Shown: positions 18,654 through 28,081, counted from the first letter of the stretch. The stretch: DNA of 64,000 nucleotides from Nitrospira sp. (GCA_016715825.1 JADJXO010000001.1:929001-993000), one strand, 5' to 3'. Notes: a model not told the origin generated them from the letters alone. Numbers and translations: made by a program.

Positions 18654-21600
18654 ATGCAGACGGGGCGACAATCAGCCGGAGACAAAGGTCTGCCGGATGC
18701 CAGACAATCAACGACCCCATCGTCTGGTGCCACCCAAGAGAAATCCTTTCAGATCTCTGCTCCGTCGATCTCCCTCCCGAAAGGCGGCGGGGCGATTCGT
18801 GGGATGGGCGAGAAATTCGCCGCGAATCCGGTCACCGGCACGGGTTCCATGTCCGTGCCGATTGCCACGAGCCCAGGGCGTTCCGGCTTTGGCCCCCAGC
18901 TTTCGCTTTCCTATGATTCCGGGGCCGGCAACGGACCGTTTGGATTCGGCTGGAGCTTGTCACTTCCATCGATCACGCGAAAGACTGAGAAAGGCCTGCC
19001 GCAATACCAAGACTCTATTGAGTCAGACGTCTTCATTCTCTCCGGTTCAGAAGACCTCGTTCCAACACTCACGAAGACGGCGGATGGGACATGGGAGCCG
19101 GAAGTGGTCTCCGACCGAACTGTGGACGGTCAGGTCTATCATATTCGCCGCTATCGTCCCCGTGTTGAAGGACTCTTTGCCCGGATTGAACGTTGGACTA
19201 ATAAGCACAAACCCGACGATACCTTTTGGCGATCGATCTCAAAAGACAACATCACGACATGGTACGGCAAGACTGCGGAGAGCCGCATTCAAGACCAGGC
19301 GGATCCGTCCCGCATCTTCAGTTGGCTCATGTGCCAGACGTACGACGACAAAGGCAATGTCGTGGTCTACGGATACAAGGCTGAAGATTCCACTGGTGTG
19401 GCTGTCACCCAAGTTCATGAACGAAATCGAAGCGACGCATCTCGCTCCGCACAACGATACCTCAAACGGATTCGGTACGGGAACCACGTACCGTACTTTC
19501 CAGAACTGCAACCAGCCGCTTCCTGGCCTGAGCCGCCTGGGATGAATGATACGGATGGAAGCTCCCACTGGCTGTTTGAAACGGTGTTCGACTATGACGA
19601 CCACGCGACGGACGGTCCGCTGCCGACTGAAGCGATTTCGTGGGCTGTGCGGCAGGATCCGTTCTCCTCCTACCGAGCGGGATTCGAAGTTCGAACCTAC
19701 CGTCTGTGCCAGCGGGTCTTGATGTTTCACCACTTCCCTGGTGAAGACAACGTGGAGGCCAATTGTCTGGTCCGTTCCACCGATTTCACCTATTCACACG
19801 AGCAAGAGCCGACTAGCGCTCGGAACCCCGTCTACACGTTCCTGCAAGAGGTCACACAGACTGGATACCGTCGTAACAACGGCGGCTACGACTCACGCAG
19901 TCTGCCGCCGATCGAATTCACCTATAGTAAGCCGGAAGTCCAAGATCTCGTCGAAGAGGTCGATCCCGAAAGTCTGGAGAATCTTCCCATTGGCCTCAAC
20001 GGCGCGGCTTATCAGTGGACCGACCTGCACGGCGAGGGCATCCCCGGCATTCTCACCGAGCAAGCCGGGGCCTGGTTCTACAAACGCAATCTCAGCCCCA
20101 TCAACATGAAACCCCGCAATGGCGAGATGCAGCCCGAGGCCCTGTTCGCACCGGTCGAGACGGTTGCGGTGAAACCCAATCTGGCCCTCGCCGGTGGGGC
20201 CCAGTTCATGGATCTTGCCGGGGACGGACTGCCGGATCTGGTGACATGGGACGGGCCGACGCCCGGCCTGTATGAGCACGATGAGGCAGAGGGATGGCAG
20301 CCATTCAGGCCGTTCACATCGCGACTGAACCGCGACCTGCGCGACCCAAATCTCAAATTCGTCGATCTCGATGGTGACGGCCATGCCGATGTGCTAATCA
20401 CCGAAGATGACGCATTCATCTGGCATCCGTCCTTGGCAGAGCAGGGGTTTGATACGGCCCGCCGCGTCTCCCAAGCCATGGACGAAGAGCGGGGTCCGCG
20501 TCTGGTCTTCGCCGACGGCACGGAATCGATCCATCTTGCCGATCTGAGCGGTGATGGTCTCACGGATCTGGTCCGTATCAGAAACGGGGAGGTCTGCTAT
20601 TGGCCCAATTTGGGCTATGGCACGTTCGGCGCCAAGGTTACAATGGACCACACGCCGCACTTCGATCATCCGGATCAGTTTGATCAGAAACGCATCCGCC
20701 TGGCCGACATCAATGGCAGCGGGACCACAGACATCATCTATCTCCATCGCGACGGGGTGCGACTCTACTTCAACCAATCGGGCAATAGTTGGAGCCAGCC
20801 GCACGTCCTCAAGGTCTTCCCGCGTATCGACGAGATGGTGAGTGTCGTGCCCACCGATCTGCTTGGCAACGGCACCGCCTGCCTCGTCTGGTCATCGCCC
20901 CTGCCCGGCGATGTGCGGCAGCCGATGCGCTACGTCAACTTGATGGGCGGCCAAAAGCCGCATCTCTTAGTACAGACCCGCAACAATCTCGGCGCGGAAA
21001 CGACTATCGACTACGCACCATCGACGAAATTCTATCTCGCCGACAAACTCGCCGGAAAACCCTGGGTCACGCGACTGCCCTTTCCAGTGCATGTTGTGGA
21101 ACAAGTGACGGTCCATGACAAGTGGCGGAACACGCGATTCTCTAGCACCTACAGCTATCACCATGGCTACTTCGATGGAGAAGAACGTGAGTTCAGAGGA
21201 TTCGGGCGGGTGGAGCAGGTGGATGCGGAGGAGTACGGGACCTTCGCGGCCGGAAACACCCAAAGTCCCTTCATCACGGACGACCACACCCTCTACCAGC
21301 CGCCGGTGAAAACGATCAGCTGGTTTCATACCGGCGCCTGCCTCAATCGCGACCGTGTGCTCTCTCAGTACACAGACGAGTACTTCCCGAACTGGTTCGA
21401 GAAGCAGAACCCTGCAATGACGAACGTCCTCGGCTCGTTTCGTGAAAACGCGTTGCCCGAACCGGATCTGGCAGCGGAGGACCTCACCGCAGATGAGTGG
21501 CGCGAGGCCTTGCGTGCCTGCAAGGGCATGGTGCTACGCCAGGAAACCTATGAGCTCGATGTGGACGCCCTCGCGCACGGCGAGCATGTGCGAGTCAGGC

Positions 21601-24600
21601 TGTTTCATTCCGCCTATCGCAACTGTCATGTCCGTTGCCTGCAGAAGCGGGGAACAAACCCGCATGCAGTATTTCTGACCACTGAAAGCGAGGCGATCAC
21701 CTATCATTACGACCTGGACTTGCGGCCAGAGAGGCTGACACCGGATCCGCGCATCGCCCATACTCTCAATCTCAGCATCGACGAGTATGGCAACGTACGC
21801 CAAGCCGTGGCAGTGGCCTATCCCCGCATCGGTCGACATATCGACGCCGCATTGCCGGACGGGGCTGAGGAGCGCATCGCCGCGGTGCAGAGGGAACGGC
21901 ACCTGGCTTACACCGAGACTCGGTACACCAATGACGTCAATGACTCCGGCGATCCCGATCTCTACCGCCTGCGCGTGCCTTGCGAAGTATTGTCCTACGA
22001 GGTGACCGGAATTAGTCCGGACGACGATGAAGACCGTACCACGCCAGACGAGCACGACAACCGCTACTTTACCCTCGACGAACTGAGGCGCTTGCAGTTG
22101 AGCACGGTCTATCCATCGGGGGACAGAGCAGTGGGTGAGATTGCCTATCACGATCGACCGGATGGCAGTCTGCAGAAGCGCATCGTCGAGCATGTGCGAG
22201 TGCTCTTCTTTCAAGACCATCCTGCCATGCCCGGCTTCCTCACGGAACCGTTGCCGTTTCGTCGGCTCGGCGCCATCGGCTTGCCCTACGAAACCTACAA
22301 GCTCGCGCTGACTGATTCCCTCCTCACGGCGATCCTGAGCGACAAGGTGACACTTGAAGTGCGAACCGCCCTGGAGGATGCCAACCGAAGCGGATACCTT
22401 TCCGGCACGGCAGTACTCGATCGATTCCCGGGCGAGGACACCGCCGGGCAGCATTGGGTCCGTTCCGGCATCGCCGGGTTCCAGCCGGACGCCGCAACAC
22501 ATTTTTTTCTACCTGAGCGCTACACTGATCCGTTCGGCCATACGACGACGCTGACCTATGACGATCGAGACCTGTTCATCCAATCCAGCCGCGATCCCCT
22601 TGGTAATACGGTCGCGGTGACTAACTTCGACTACCGGGTGCTCGCGCCGAAGCAGATACGCGACATCAACGACAACCTCTCCGAAGTGGCTTTTGATACC
22701 CTTGGATTGCCGGCCGCAGTGGCGCTCATGGGCAAAGGCGATGAAGGCGATACCCTAGCAGGTCTCACCGACGACATCATCGATCCACCAGCCGCCGAGC
22801 GCGCGGCACTCTTCGTGCGCCCTTACGAAGAAGCGCGGTCGCGCGGATTGTTGGCCACTGCCACCGCACGCCACCTCTATTATTTCGGCGAAGAAGTCGA
22901 TGCGGACGGCACTATCACGGCTTGGGATAGGCACCCGCCCTGTGCTGCGGGGATTCTGCGCGAGACCCATGTGGCGGAAGAGCGCCGCACCGGCGTGACC
23001 ACCCAGCTTCAAGTCGCCTTTGAATATTCCGACGGCAGCGGCAACGTGCTGGTCAAGAAGGCCCACGCCGAACCGGAGGCCGAGGGTGGACCGTTGCGGT
23101 GGATTGTCACGGGCAAGACGATCCTCAACAATAAGGGCAAGCCGGTCAAACAGTACGAGCCCTATTTCACTGACTTGCACGTGTTCGAGGAATCGCGTGA
23201 GATAGGCGTGACACCGGTGATGTACTACGACGCGGTAGGCCGATTGGTGCGCACCGAACTGCCGGACGGCACGTTCAGCCGGGTGGAGTTTTCGCCCTGG
23301 CAGGTGACCAGCTTCGACCCCAGCGATACGGCCTATCATGACGATCCAAACCGGCAGAGCGACTGGTACCGGCGCCGCACCGATCCGTCGCACCCGCGGT
23401 TCGCGGCATACGACGCACCGGAAAATCGTCGGGCCGCCCGCCTGGCGGAAAAACATGCGAACACGCCGTCCACGGTCTTTCTCGACAGCCTCGGCCGCGA
23501 GGTGGTCAGTATCGCCCATAACCGGGTTCCGGAAGACACCGGTGAATATGCCAATGTGCCACTGTTGGACCGCCCCTGGCGCGACGAAAAATACCTGACC
23601 TTCACCAAGCTGGATACCGAAGGCAAGCCGCTATGGATCCGCGATGCCCGCGGCAATCTGGTAATGCAGTACCTCGCGCCGGTCAAGCCGACGATGTGGT
23701 CAGCGCAGCCGAACGAAGCGATTCCGCCTAACAGCGCCCCCTGCTACGACATCGCCGGCAACCTGCTGTTTCAGCACAGCATGGACGGCGGCGATCGCTG
23801 GATGCTGATGGACGCCGCTGGCCAGCCTTTCTATGCCTGGGACGTCAACGGCGTCGACGGATCGGAACCAGAGCACCGCATTTATCACACGACCTATGAT
23901 GACTTGCGCCGCCCCCTGCGGCAGCGACTCACTCTCGATGGCGGCGCCACCTGGCAAACGGTCGAGCGTTTCATCTATGGGGAGAATGTAACCGATGCCA
24001 GCGGGCGAAATTTTCGTGGCCAAGTTTACCGGCATTACGACCCCAGCGGACTGATAACCAATGAGCGTTTCGACTTCAAGGGCAATTTGTTGGCGGTCAC
24101 GCGGCGACTGGCCAGCGCCTACGATGACCGGATCATCCATTGGCCGGACAATCCGCCGGATAGCGCGTTTGAAGCGGAAACCTTTACCCAACGCACCGAA
24201 TACGACGCGCTCAATCGCATGACGCGGCTGGAGAACTGGCACCGTGCAGGTCAAACGCCCGCCGTTTATCGGCCACGCTATAACGCACGGGGGCTGCTGT
24301 CCGGTGAATCCCTTGCCGTAAACGAAACAACCGCCGAAGCCGTCGACAATATTGAATACGATGCCAAAGGCCAGCGCACCCGTATCCAGTACGGGAACGG
24401 CACCACAACGCGTTACCACTATGATGCGGAAACTCTCCGCTTACAGCAGCTTCGCACCACCCATCGAAGTTATGCTCCAGCTTTCCCGGAACACCGTTCG
24501 GGGTTAAGGGATGAGAACGTACTGCAACAGCTCTCCTACCGTTACGATCCCTCTGGAAACATCACTGAGATTTATGATGAGGCCTACGAACCGGTTTTTT

Positions 24601-26543
24601 TTCGCAATCAGCGTGTCGAACCGCGTAGCCGTTATTGCTACGATTCACTTTATCGCCTGATCGAAGCCACCGGACGCGAGCAATACGGCGCCACCGGCGC
24701 GCCGCCTCAGCGCTTGCCCGACGCGCCGCGAGTAAACTTTCCGATTAGCCTATCGAATGACCCCAACGCCTTACGCAACTATACCCAGCGTTATCACTAC
24801 GACAGCGTTGGCAACCTCTTGCGGATGGCGCATAGCGCGAATGGCGGCAGTTGGACCCGGCACAGCGAACCGGCCGAAAACAGCAACCGGCTGGAACGCA
24901 CCTGGCTGGGCGGCGATGAAGTGAATGCGGTCCATTTCCAATACGACCTCCACGGCAGCATGCTCAATCTGGCCAATGTGCCGGATCAGTATCGCTTGGA
25001 CTGGGACACTCGCGACATGATCCACCATGTCAACCTCGGTGGGGGCGGACAGGCCTGGTATCACTACGACGCCGACAAGCAACGCACCCGCAAGCGGGTA
25101 CAGCATAACGGCAGCACCCTGGAAGAGCGTTTTTACCTGGGCGGGATGGAATGGTACCGGCGTTGGCTTAACGGAAATTTGGTCGAGGAGATCGAAACCC
25201 ATCATTTGTTTGTCGATGATCAGCGGGTGTTGATGGTCGAGGATGTGTTGCGTACCGACGATGCGGCTTTGGGTGAGCGGGCTTTGTATCGTTATCAGTA
25301 TGGGAACCATTTGGGGTCGGTGGGGCTGGAACTGGATGGCGGCGGCGCGGTGATTTCTTATGAGGAATACCATCCCTATGGGACGACGGCATATCAGGCG
25401 AAGAATGCGGCGGTATCCGCTACAGCGAAGCGGTATCGGTATACGGGGATGGAAAGGGATGAGGAAACGGGGTTGAGTTATCACACGGCACGGTATTATT
25501 TGCCGTGGTTGGGGAGGTGGGGGAGTGTGGATCCAATAGGGATTGCTGATGGAACGAACGCATTTCTTTACGCACACTGTATGCCCACTAAACTATTAGA
25601 CATGGCAGGCACACAGGCCCAATCGGCTGAACCTAGAATGCCCTTACCTCCTGGCGGGGTAGAAAGGATGCCTGGTGAGGATTACGGACCGCCTATTCCG
25701 CCTCCGCCCCCTCGATTGGAAGGTACAGATTATGACTATGCTCTTCTGAGTAATGCGACTTATCGGGAGGAAAATCCATTACCTGAAGGCTGGTTACGTC
25801 TTTCAGAAGAAACAATTCGTGACATGGGTATAGATCCAAGGCTGTTCCAATCAGATGAAGGTTTCCATGCAGAATTGTTCTTTAATTACGAAAGAAACGA
25901 ATATGTATTAGGTTTTCGTGGTACCGACGCTACAAGTTTAGCTGAATGGTTACAAGATTTCTCACAAGCAACCGGGGGTGGTGGGTCAGAGTATATTAAA
26001 GCCATCGATCTTGCCCAACGCGTTCATCAAGCATTAGAAAGACAAGGAACTGAAGAGTCGCATCCGCATCTCGTTTTTACTGGTCATTCTTTAGGTAGAG
26101 GGCTTGCAGCAGCTGCAACAATTTTGACAGGGGACGAAGCGGTCACTTTTAACGCTGCTGGTGTACACCCGGAAACTTTGCGATCTTTCTTGATTGCACG
26201 AAACCCTGAATTTACACCGGACATTTTAGAACAAAGTATTCACTATTTAATGTCAGCATATCGGCTTAAACAAAGAATTACGGCCTATTATGTCGAAGGC
26301 GAAATTGTTAGCACTGCACAGGATAGCGCAATCGTCGATGAATACGCGTTGCAGCAACAAATACCCGGTGGAATTCATGCGGCGCAGGGGAGAAGAATAA
26401 GATTAGAGCCATCCACAATTGGCTTCGGATTAGACAGAACTATTCCCGATTTACCATTGCAGACAGGCCTAAGCTTTCGTGCTTATCTTCACACGATGCC
26501 TGCAGTATTAAGTGCATTGCGATCTCATATTCAAAGTCCTTAG
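18654..26543 (+). CDS. Fused TcB-TcC (Tc/ABC toxin BC component, Rhs shell) with lipase-like C-terminal cargo
   Basis: A 2629-aa uninterrupted ORF (start ATG 18654; a TTG lies 6 codons upstream; no clear Shine-Dalgarno). Order of parts: SpvB-like N-terminus (SISLPKGGGAIRGMGEKF, then SLSYDSGAGNGPFGFGWSL) over about residues 30-320; FG-GAP/VCBS-like blade repeats (FVDLDGDGHADVL, LADLSGDGLTDLV, LADINGSGTTDII) about 515-735; TcdB middle domains to about 1100; YD/Rhs repeats about 1290-2270; Rhs core end RYYLPWLGRWGSVDPIG to LLDMAG with Asp2293 and Asp2316, 23 residues apart as in TcC/Rhs autoproteases. After that comes a 313-aa cargo with GHSLGRG (Ser2479), VEGE (Glu2550) and a C-terminal YLHTMP (His2613), resembling class 3 lipases. 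No signal peptide. Known Tc biology: BC forms a cocoon holding the cleaved cargo and docks on the TcA pentamer; the TcA here is broken. Confidence 0.85.
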   Translation: MQTGRQSAGDKGLPDARQSTTPSSGATQEKSFQISAPSISLPKGGGAIRGMGEKFAANPVTGTGSMSVPIATSPGRSGFGPQLSLSYDSGAGNGPFGFGWSLSLPSITRKTEKGLPQYQDSIESDVFILSGSEDLVPTLTKTADGTWEPEVVSDRTVDGQVYHIRRYRPRVEGLFARIERWTNKHKPDDTFWRSISKDNITTWYGKTAESRIQDQADPSRIFSWLMCQTYDDKGNVVVYGYKAEDSTGVAVTQVHERNRSDASRSAQRYLKRIRYGNHVPYFPELQPAASWPEPPGMNDTDGSSHWLFETVFDYDDHATDGPLPTEAISWAVRQDPFSSYRAGFEVRTYRLCQRVLMFHHFPGEDNVEANCLVRSTDFTYSHEQEPTSARNPVYTFLQEVTQTGYRRNNGGYDSRSLPPIEFTYSKPEVQDLVEEVDPESLENLPIGLNGAAYQWTDLHGEGIPGILTEQAGAWFYKRNLSPINMKPRNGEMQPEALFAPVETVAVKPNLALAGGAQFMDLAGDGLPDLVTWDGPTPGLYEHDEAEGWQPFRPFTSRLNRDLRDPNLKFVDLDGDGHADVLITEDDAFIWHPSLAEQGFDTARRVSQAMDEERGPRLVFADGTESIHLADLSGDGLTDLVRIRNGEVCYWPNLGYGTFGAKVTMDHTPHFDHPDQFDQKRIRLADINGSGTTDIIYLHRDGVRLYFNQSGNSWSQPHVLKVFPRIDEMVSVVPTDLLGNGTACLVWSSPLPGDVRQPMRYVNLMGGQKPHLLVQTRNNLGAETTIDYAPSTKFYLADKLAGKPWVTRLPFPVHVVEQVTVHDKWRNTRFSSTYSYHHGYFDGEEREFRGFGRVEQVDAEEYGTFAAGNTQSPFITDDHTLYQPPVKTISWFHTGACLNRDRVLSQYTDEYFPNWFEKQNPAMTNVLGSFRENALPEPDLAAEDLTADEWREALRACKGMVLRQETYELDVDALAHGEHVRVRLFHSAYRNCHVRCLQKRGTNPHAVFLTTESEAITYHYDLDLRPERLTPDPRIAHTLNLSIDEYGNVRQAVAVAYPRIGRHIDAALPDGAEERIAAVQRERHLAYTETRYTNDVNDSGDPDLYRLRVPCEVLSYEVTGISPDDDEDRTTPDEHDNRYFTLDELRRLQLSTVYPSGDRAVGEIAYHDRPDGSLQKRIVEHVRVLFFQDHPAMPGFLTEPLPFRRLGAIGLPYETYKLALTDSLLTAILSDKVTLEVRTALEDANRSGYLSGTAVLDRFPGEDTAGQHWVRSGIAGFQPDAATHFFLPERYTDPFGHTTTLTYDDRDLFIQSSRDPLGNTVAVTNFDYRVLAPKQIRDINDNLSEVAFDTLGLPAAVALMGKGDEGDTLAGLTDDIIDPPAAERAALFVRPYEEARSRGLLATATARHLYYFGEEVDADGTITAWDRHPPCAAGILRETHVAEERRTGVTTQLQVAFEYSDGSGNVLVKKAHAEPEAEGGPLRWIVTGKTILNNKGKPVKQYEPYFTDLHVFEESREIGVTPVMYYDAVGRLVRTELPDGTFSRVEFSPWQVTSFDPSDTAYHDDPNRQSDWYRRRTDPSHPRFAAYDAPENRRAARLAEKHANTPSTVFLDSLGREVVSIAHNRVPEDTGEYANVPLLDRPWRDEKYLTFTKLDTEGKPLWIRDARGNLVMQYLAPVKPTMWSAQPNEAIPPNSAPCYDIAGNLLFQHSMDGGDRWMLMDAAGQPFYAWDVNGVDGSEPEHRIYHTTYDDLRRPLRQRLTLDGGATWQTVERFIYGENVTDASGRNFRGQVYRHYDPSGLITNERFDFKGNLLAVTRRLASAYDDRIIHWPDNPPDSAFEAETFTQRTEYDALNRMTRLENWHRAGQTPAVYRPRYNARGLLSGESLAVNETTAEAVDNIEYDAKGQRTRIQYGNGTTTRYHYDAETLRLQQLRTTHRSYAPAFPEHRSGLRDENVLQQLSYRYDPSGNITEIYDEAYEPVFFRNQRVEPRSRYCYDSLYRLIEATGREQYGATGAPPQRLPDAPRVNFPISLSNDPNALRNYTQRYHYDSVGNLLRMAHSANGGSWTRHSEPAENSNRLERTWLGGDEVNAVHFQYDLHGSMLNLANVPDQYRLDWDTRDMIHHVNLGGGGQAWYHYDADKQRTRKRVQHNGSTLEERFYLGGMEWYRRWLNGNLVEEIETHHLFVDDQRVLMVEDVLRTDDAALGERALYRYQYGNHLGSVGLELDGGGAVISYEEYHPYGTTAYQAKNAAVSATAKRYRYTGMERDEETGLSYHTARYYLPWLGRWGSVDPIGIADGTNAFLYAHCMPTKLLDMAGTQAQSAEPRMPLPPGGVERMPGEDYGPPIPPPPPRLEGTDYDYALLSNATYREENPLPEGWLRLSEETIRDMGIDPRLFQSDEGFHAELFFNYERNEYVLGFRGTDATSLAEWLQDFSQATGGGGSEYIKAIDLAQRVHQALERQGTEESHPHLVFTGHSLGRGLAAAATILTGDEAVTFNAAGVHPETLRSFLIARNPEFTPDILEQSIHYLMSAYRLKQRITAYYVEGEIVSTAQDSAIVDEYALQQQIPGGIHAAQGRRIRLEPSTIGFGLDRTIPDLPLQTGLSFRAYLHTMPAVLSALRSHIQSP

Positions 26544-26554
26544 CCGTTGAGGAC

Positions 26555-26586
26555 CGTAGGGTGGATTCGCCGCTAGGCAATCCACC
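26555..26586 (+). repeat. REP-like hairpin, copy 1
   Basis: CGTAGGGTGGATT followed by a perfect 8-bp stem GGTGGATT/AATCCACC (26560-26567 and 26579-26586) with an 11-nt loop. It begins just after the TcBC stop. A similar sequence occurs inverted at 26724-26758, giving a head-to-head pair like a BIME. Confidence 0.6.
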
Positions 26587-26723
26587 ACAAAAGGCTTGAT
26601 GATGCCTAATGTTGCCCGGCTGTTGGGGGAGGAGCTTAGAGTGGTTACGGAGCACAGCGACAAACCACCATCAAACGGCAAGTTGATGGTGAATTACCCG
26701 GTTATTGGGTATGGCTTTGTTAT

Positions 26724-26758
26724 GGCGGATTGTCGCTGCGCTCCGAATCCGCCCTACG
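26724..26758 (-). repeat. REP-like hairpin, copy 2 (inverted relative to copy 1)
   Basis: Stem GGCGGATT/AATCCGCC (26724-26731 and 26746-26753) with a 14-nt loop, ending in CCCTACG. Its reverse complement starts CGTAGGGCGGATTCGG, closely matching copy 1. It lies 26 nt upstream of a RAYT-like start, the usual place for REP elements mobilised by such transposases. Confidence 0.6.
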
Positions 26759-26784
26759 CAACCATGACCCTTTTGGGAGGATAA

Positions 26785-26871
26785 ATGCCGGTTTATCGGC
26801 GGAATTGGATACCGGGGAAGAAGAAAAGGGACAGGCTACTTAAGATTGTGAAATGGGGGCAGGCTACTTAA
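26785..26871 (+). pseudogene. Remnant of a REP-associated tyrosine transposase (RAYT) N-terminus
   Basis: ATG at 26785 after a GGGAGG site (26775-26780) reads MPVYRRNWIPG, the start expected for RAYT/IS200-like proteins, which normally continue with a Gly-Thr-Tyr-Phe-Phe-Thr block. Here it runs into a lysine-rich stretch and stops after 28 codons. The adjacent REP-like hairpins support the reading. The match is short, so confidence is moderate. Confidence 0.45.
26832..26871 (+). repeat. Direct repeat of CAGGCTACTTAA
   Basis: The 12-mer CAGGCTACTTAA occurs at 26832-26843 and 26860-26871, 28 bp apart, each preceded by a purine-rich run (AGGGA, GGGGG). It may mark a slipped duplication or the scar of a lost mobile element. 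Confidence 0.5.
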
Positions 26872-26942
26872 ATTCGCCAGGCGAGGCTACCAACACAGGT
26901 ATATCAAAAGCCGGTATGTGATTGAACCCAAGGAGGAGCACG

Positions 26943-27431
26943 ATGCCTACGACTTCTTCACCACGCAATACCTTTCCTGTCAGTGACCGGGTCTTCAAAG
27001 CCGTCTATGACTCGCCGCGTTCCTTGCCCGGCAAACACAAATGGCTGACGATAGATGCGGACGTGCGCAAGATCGAGGAGGTGCTGGGGATGCCGGCCCA
27101 CACGATTGGGGCGCCGCTCTGGGTGAGTGGCGACCGTAAACGCTGCCCGAAATGCCGGCGTGAGACCAACTGGCTCGATATTGTGTCGTCGGCGCTGGGC
27201 CAGGTGCATAAGCGGGAGATGATCGCCCAGGTGATTCTTGGCGAGCAGAAATTCGTCAACACGGAAGCGCCGCGCGCGATCGCAGGGCTCACGTGCGTCC
27301 AGTGCAAGACGGCGATCGACAATATCCGCAGCTTCAAGTGCCACAACTGGGCCTATGCCATCGGCGCCCTGCGCAAGGTGATTCTGCAGATGTACCGCAC
27401 CTCGCCGACACGATCCCGGAGGGCAACGTAG
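26943..27431 (+). CDS. Small protein with two CxxC pairs, unknown function
   Basis: 162 aa. The ATG at 26943 follows a strong AAGGAGGAG site (about 8 nt spacing), which decides it over an in-frame start 21 nt upstream. Two Cys pairs, KRCPKCRRETNW near residue 68 and LTCVQCKTAID near residue 120, could bind one zinc as a split zinc ribbon; between them lies a helical DIVSSALGQVHKREMIAQVIL segment. The C-terminus is basic. No signal peptide or membrane helix. It lies between tcBC and the tcA remnant, so it may be a toxin-locus accessory protein. I do not recognise the family. Confidence 0.6.
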   Translation: MPTTSSPRNTFPVSDRVFKAVYDSPRSLPGKHKWLTIDADVRKIEEVLGMPAHTIGAPLWVSGDRKRCPKCRRETNWLDIVSSALGQVHKREMIAQVILGEQKFVNTEAPRAIAGLTCVQCKTAIDNIRSFKCHNWAYAIGALRKVILQMYRTSPTRSRRAT

Positions 27432-28081
27432 CGAATGGGGCGGCGTCATGTATCAGTAGGCGAATCGACGATGGACGGAATAAACATCCGAACAGATGTC
27501 ACGGACCTCGTGTCGTCCGAATCATGCCTAGGGTGGAAGTGCCTCGAGGATACCCAACATGTGCGAAACAGTGACAACTTGTATGCCGCGTGGGTGTAAA
27601 AATCGGCGGACGAGCGGGTCGTGTTTGATGTCATCGTCCCGCGTCACGAGATATCGCACGTTCCCAACCATCGCGGTTTCGAGAATGCGGTCGTCATCGG
27701 GATCGCGGCAGATTGCGACTGTTCCGGTGAGAGGAACGAGGGTGGCGCGGGCGGCAATGAGCTCGCAGTTGGCAAAGAGAGCGCGGAATGCACTCAGGTC
27801 CCATGGACTCACGGAAGGTGGCTGGGCACAGGGGCATACGGGGGACGTACGTCCCGGTGTGTGAACAGGCGAACAGGATCGCACCGGTCTAGGGTGAATC
27901 AGTTCTGACACGACCTCTGACGGTGAAGCGGTGACACGAGTACTGGCATGGAAAAACTCCGACGCAAGATCGGTCCCGTTCGGCCAGAACGGGGGTGTGC
28001 AGGTCAGGATCAAGGAGGAGTTGCCTGCAGAGGTGGAAATCTCATCACGGTGAAATGGAATCGATGATGTAAGGAGGCACC
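27432..28081. other. Region between the zinc-ribbon gene and the TcA remnant
   Basis: 650 bases whose only recognisable content is an antisense PIN-domain remnant (27528-28013) and, at the right end, an AAGGAGG site serving the ATG at 28082. Nothing else is supported. Confidence 0.5.
27528..28013 (-). pseudogene. PIN-domain toxin (COG1569-like), degraded
   Basis: The C-terminal half reads well: LVPLTGTVAICRDPDDDRILETAMVG, then YLVTRDDDIKHDPLVRRF and GIQVVTVSHMLGILE, the usual end of PIN-family toxins with the paired central Asp residues. Upstream in this frame the sequence is Pro/Ser-rich nonsense, while another frame contains a fragment (PVLAERDRSC) like the PIN N-terminus, so at least one frameshift is present. 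No antitoxin is adjacent. Probably a dead toxin gene. Confidence 0.5.

Larger units (their letters stand above)
26544..26942. other. Intergenic region with mobile-element debris
   Basis: 399 bases between TcBC and the zinc-ribbon gene. It holds the two REP-like hairpins, the RAYT start remnant and the 12-bp direct repeat. The other short frames here are not convincing genes. Confidence 0.6.

Noticed and set aside
21534..22502. 322-aa antisense ORF inside TcBC
   Set aside because: High-GC antisense frame with no recognisable domain or ribosome binding site.
24771..25577. 268-aa antisense ORF inside the Rhs part
   Set aside because: Pro/Ile-rich translation with no known motif; a shadow of the strongly supported + strand TcBC gene.
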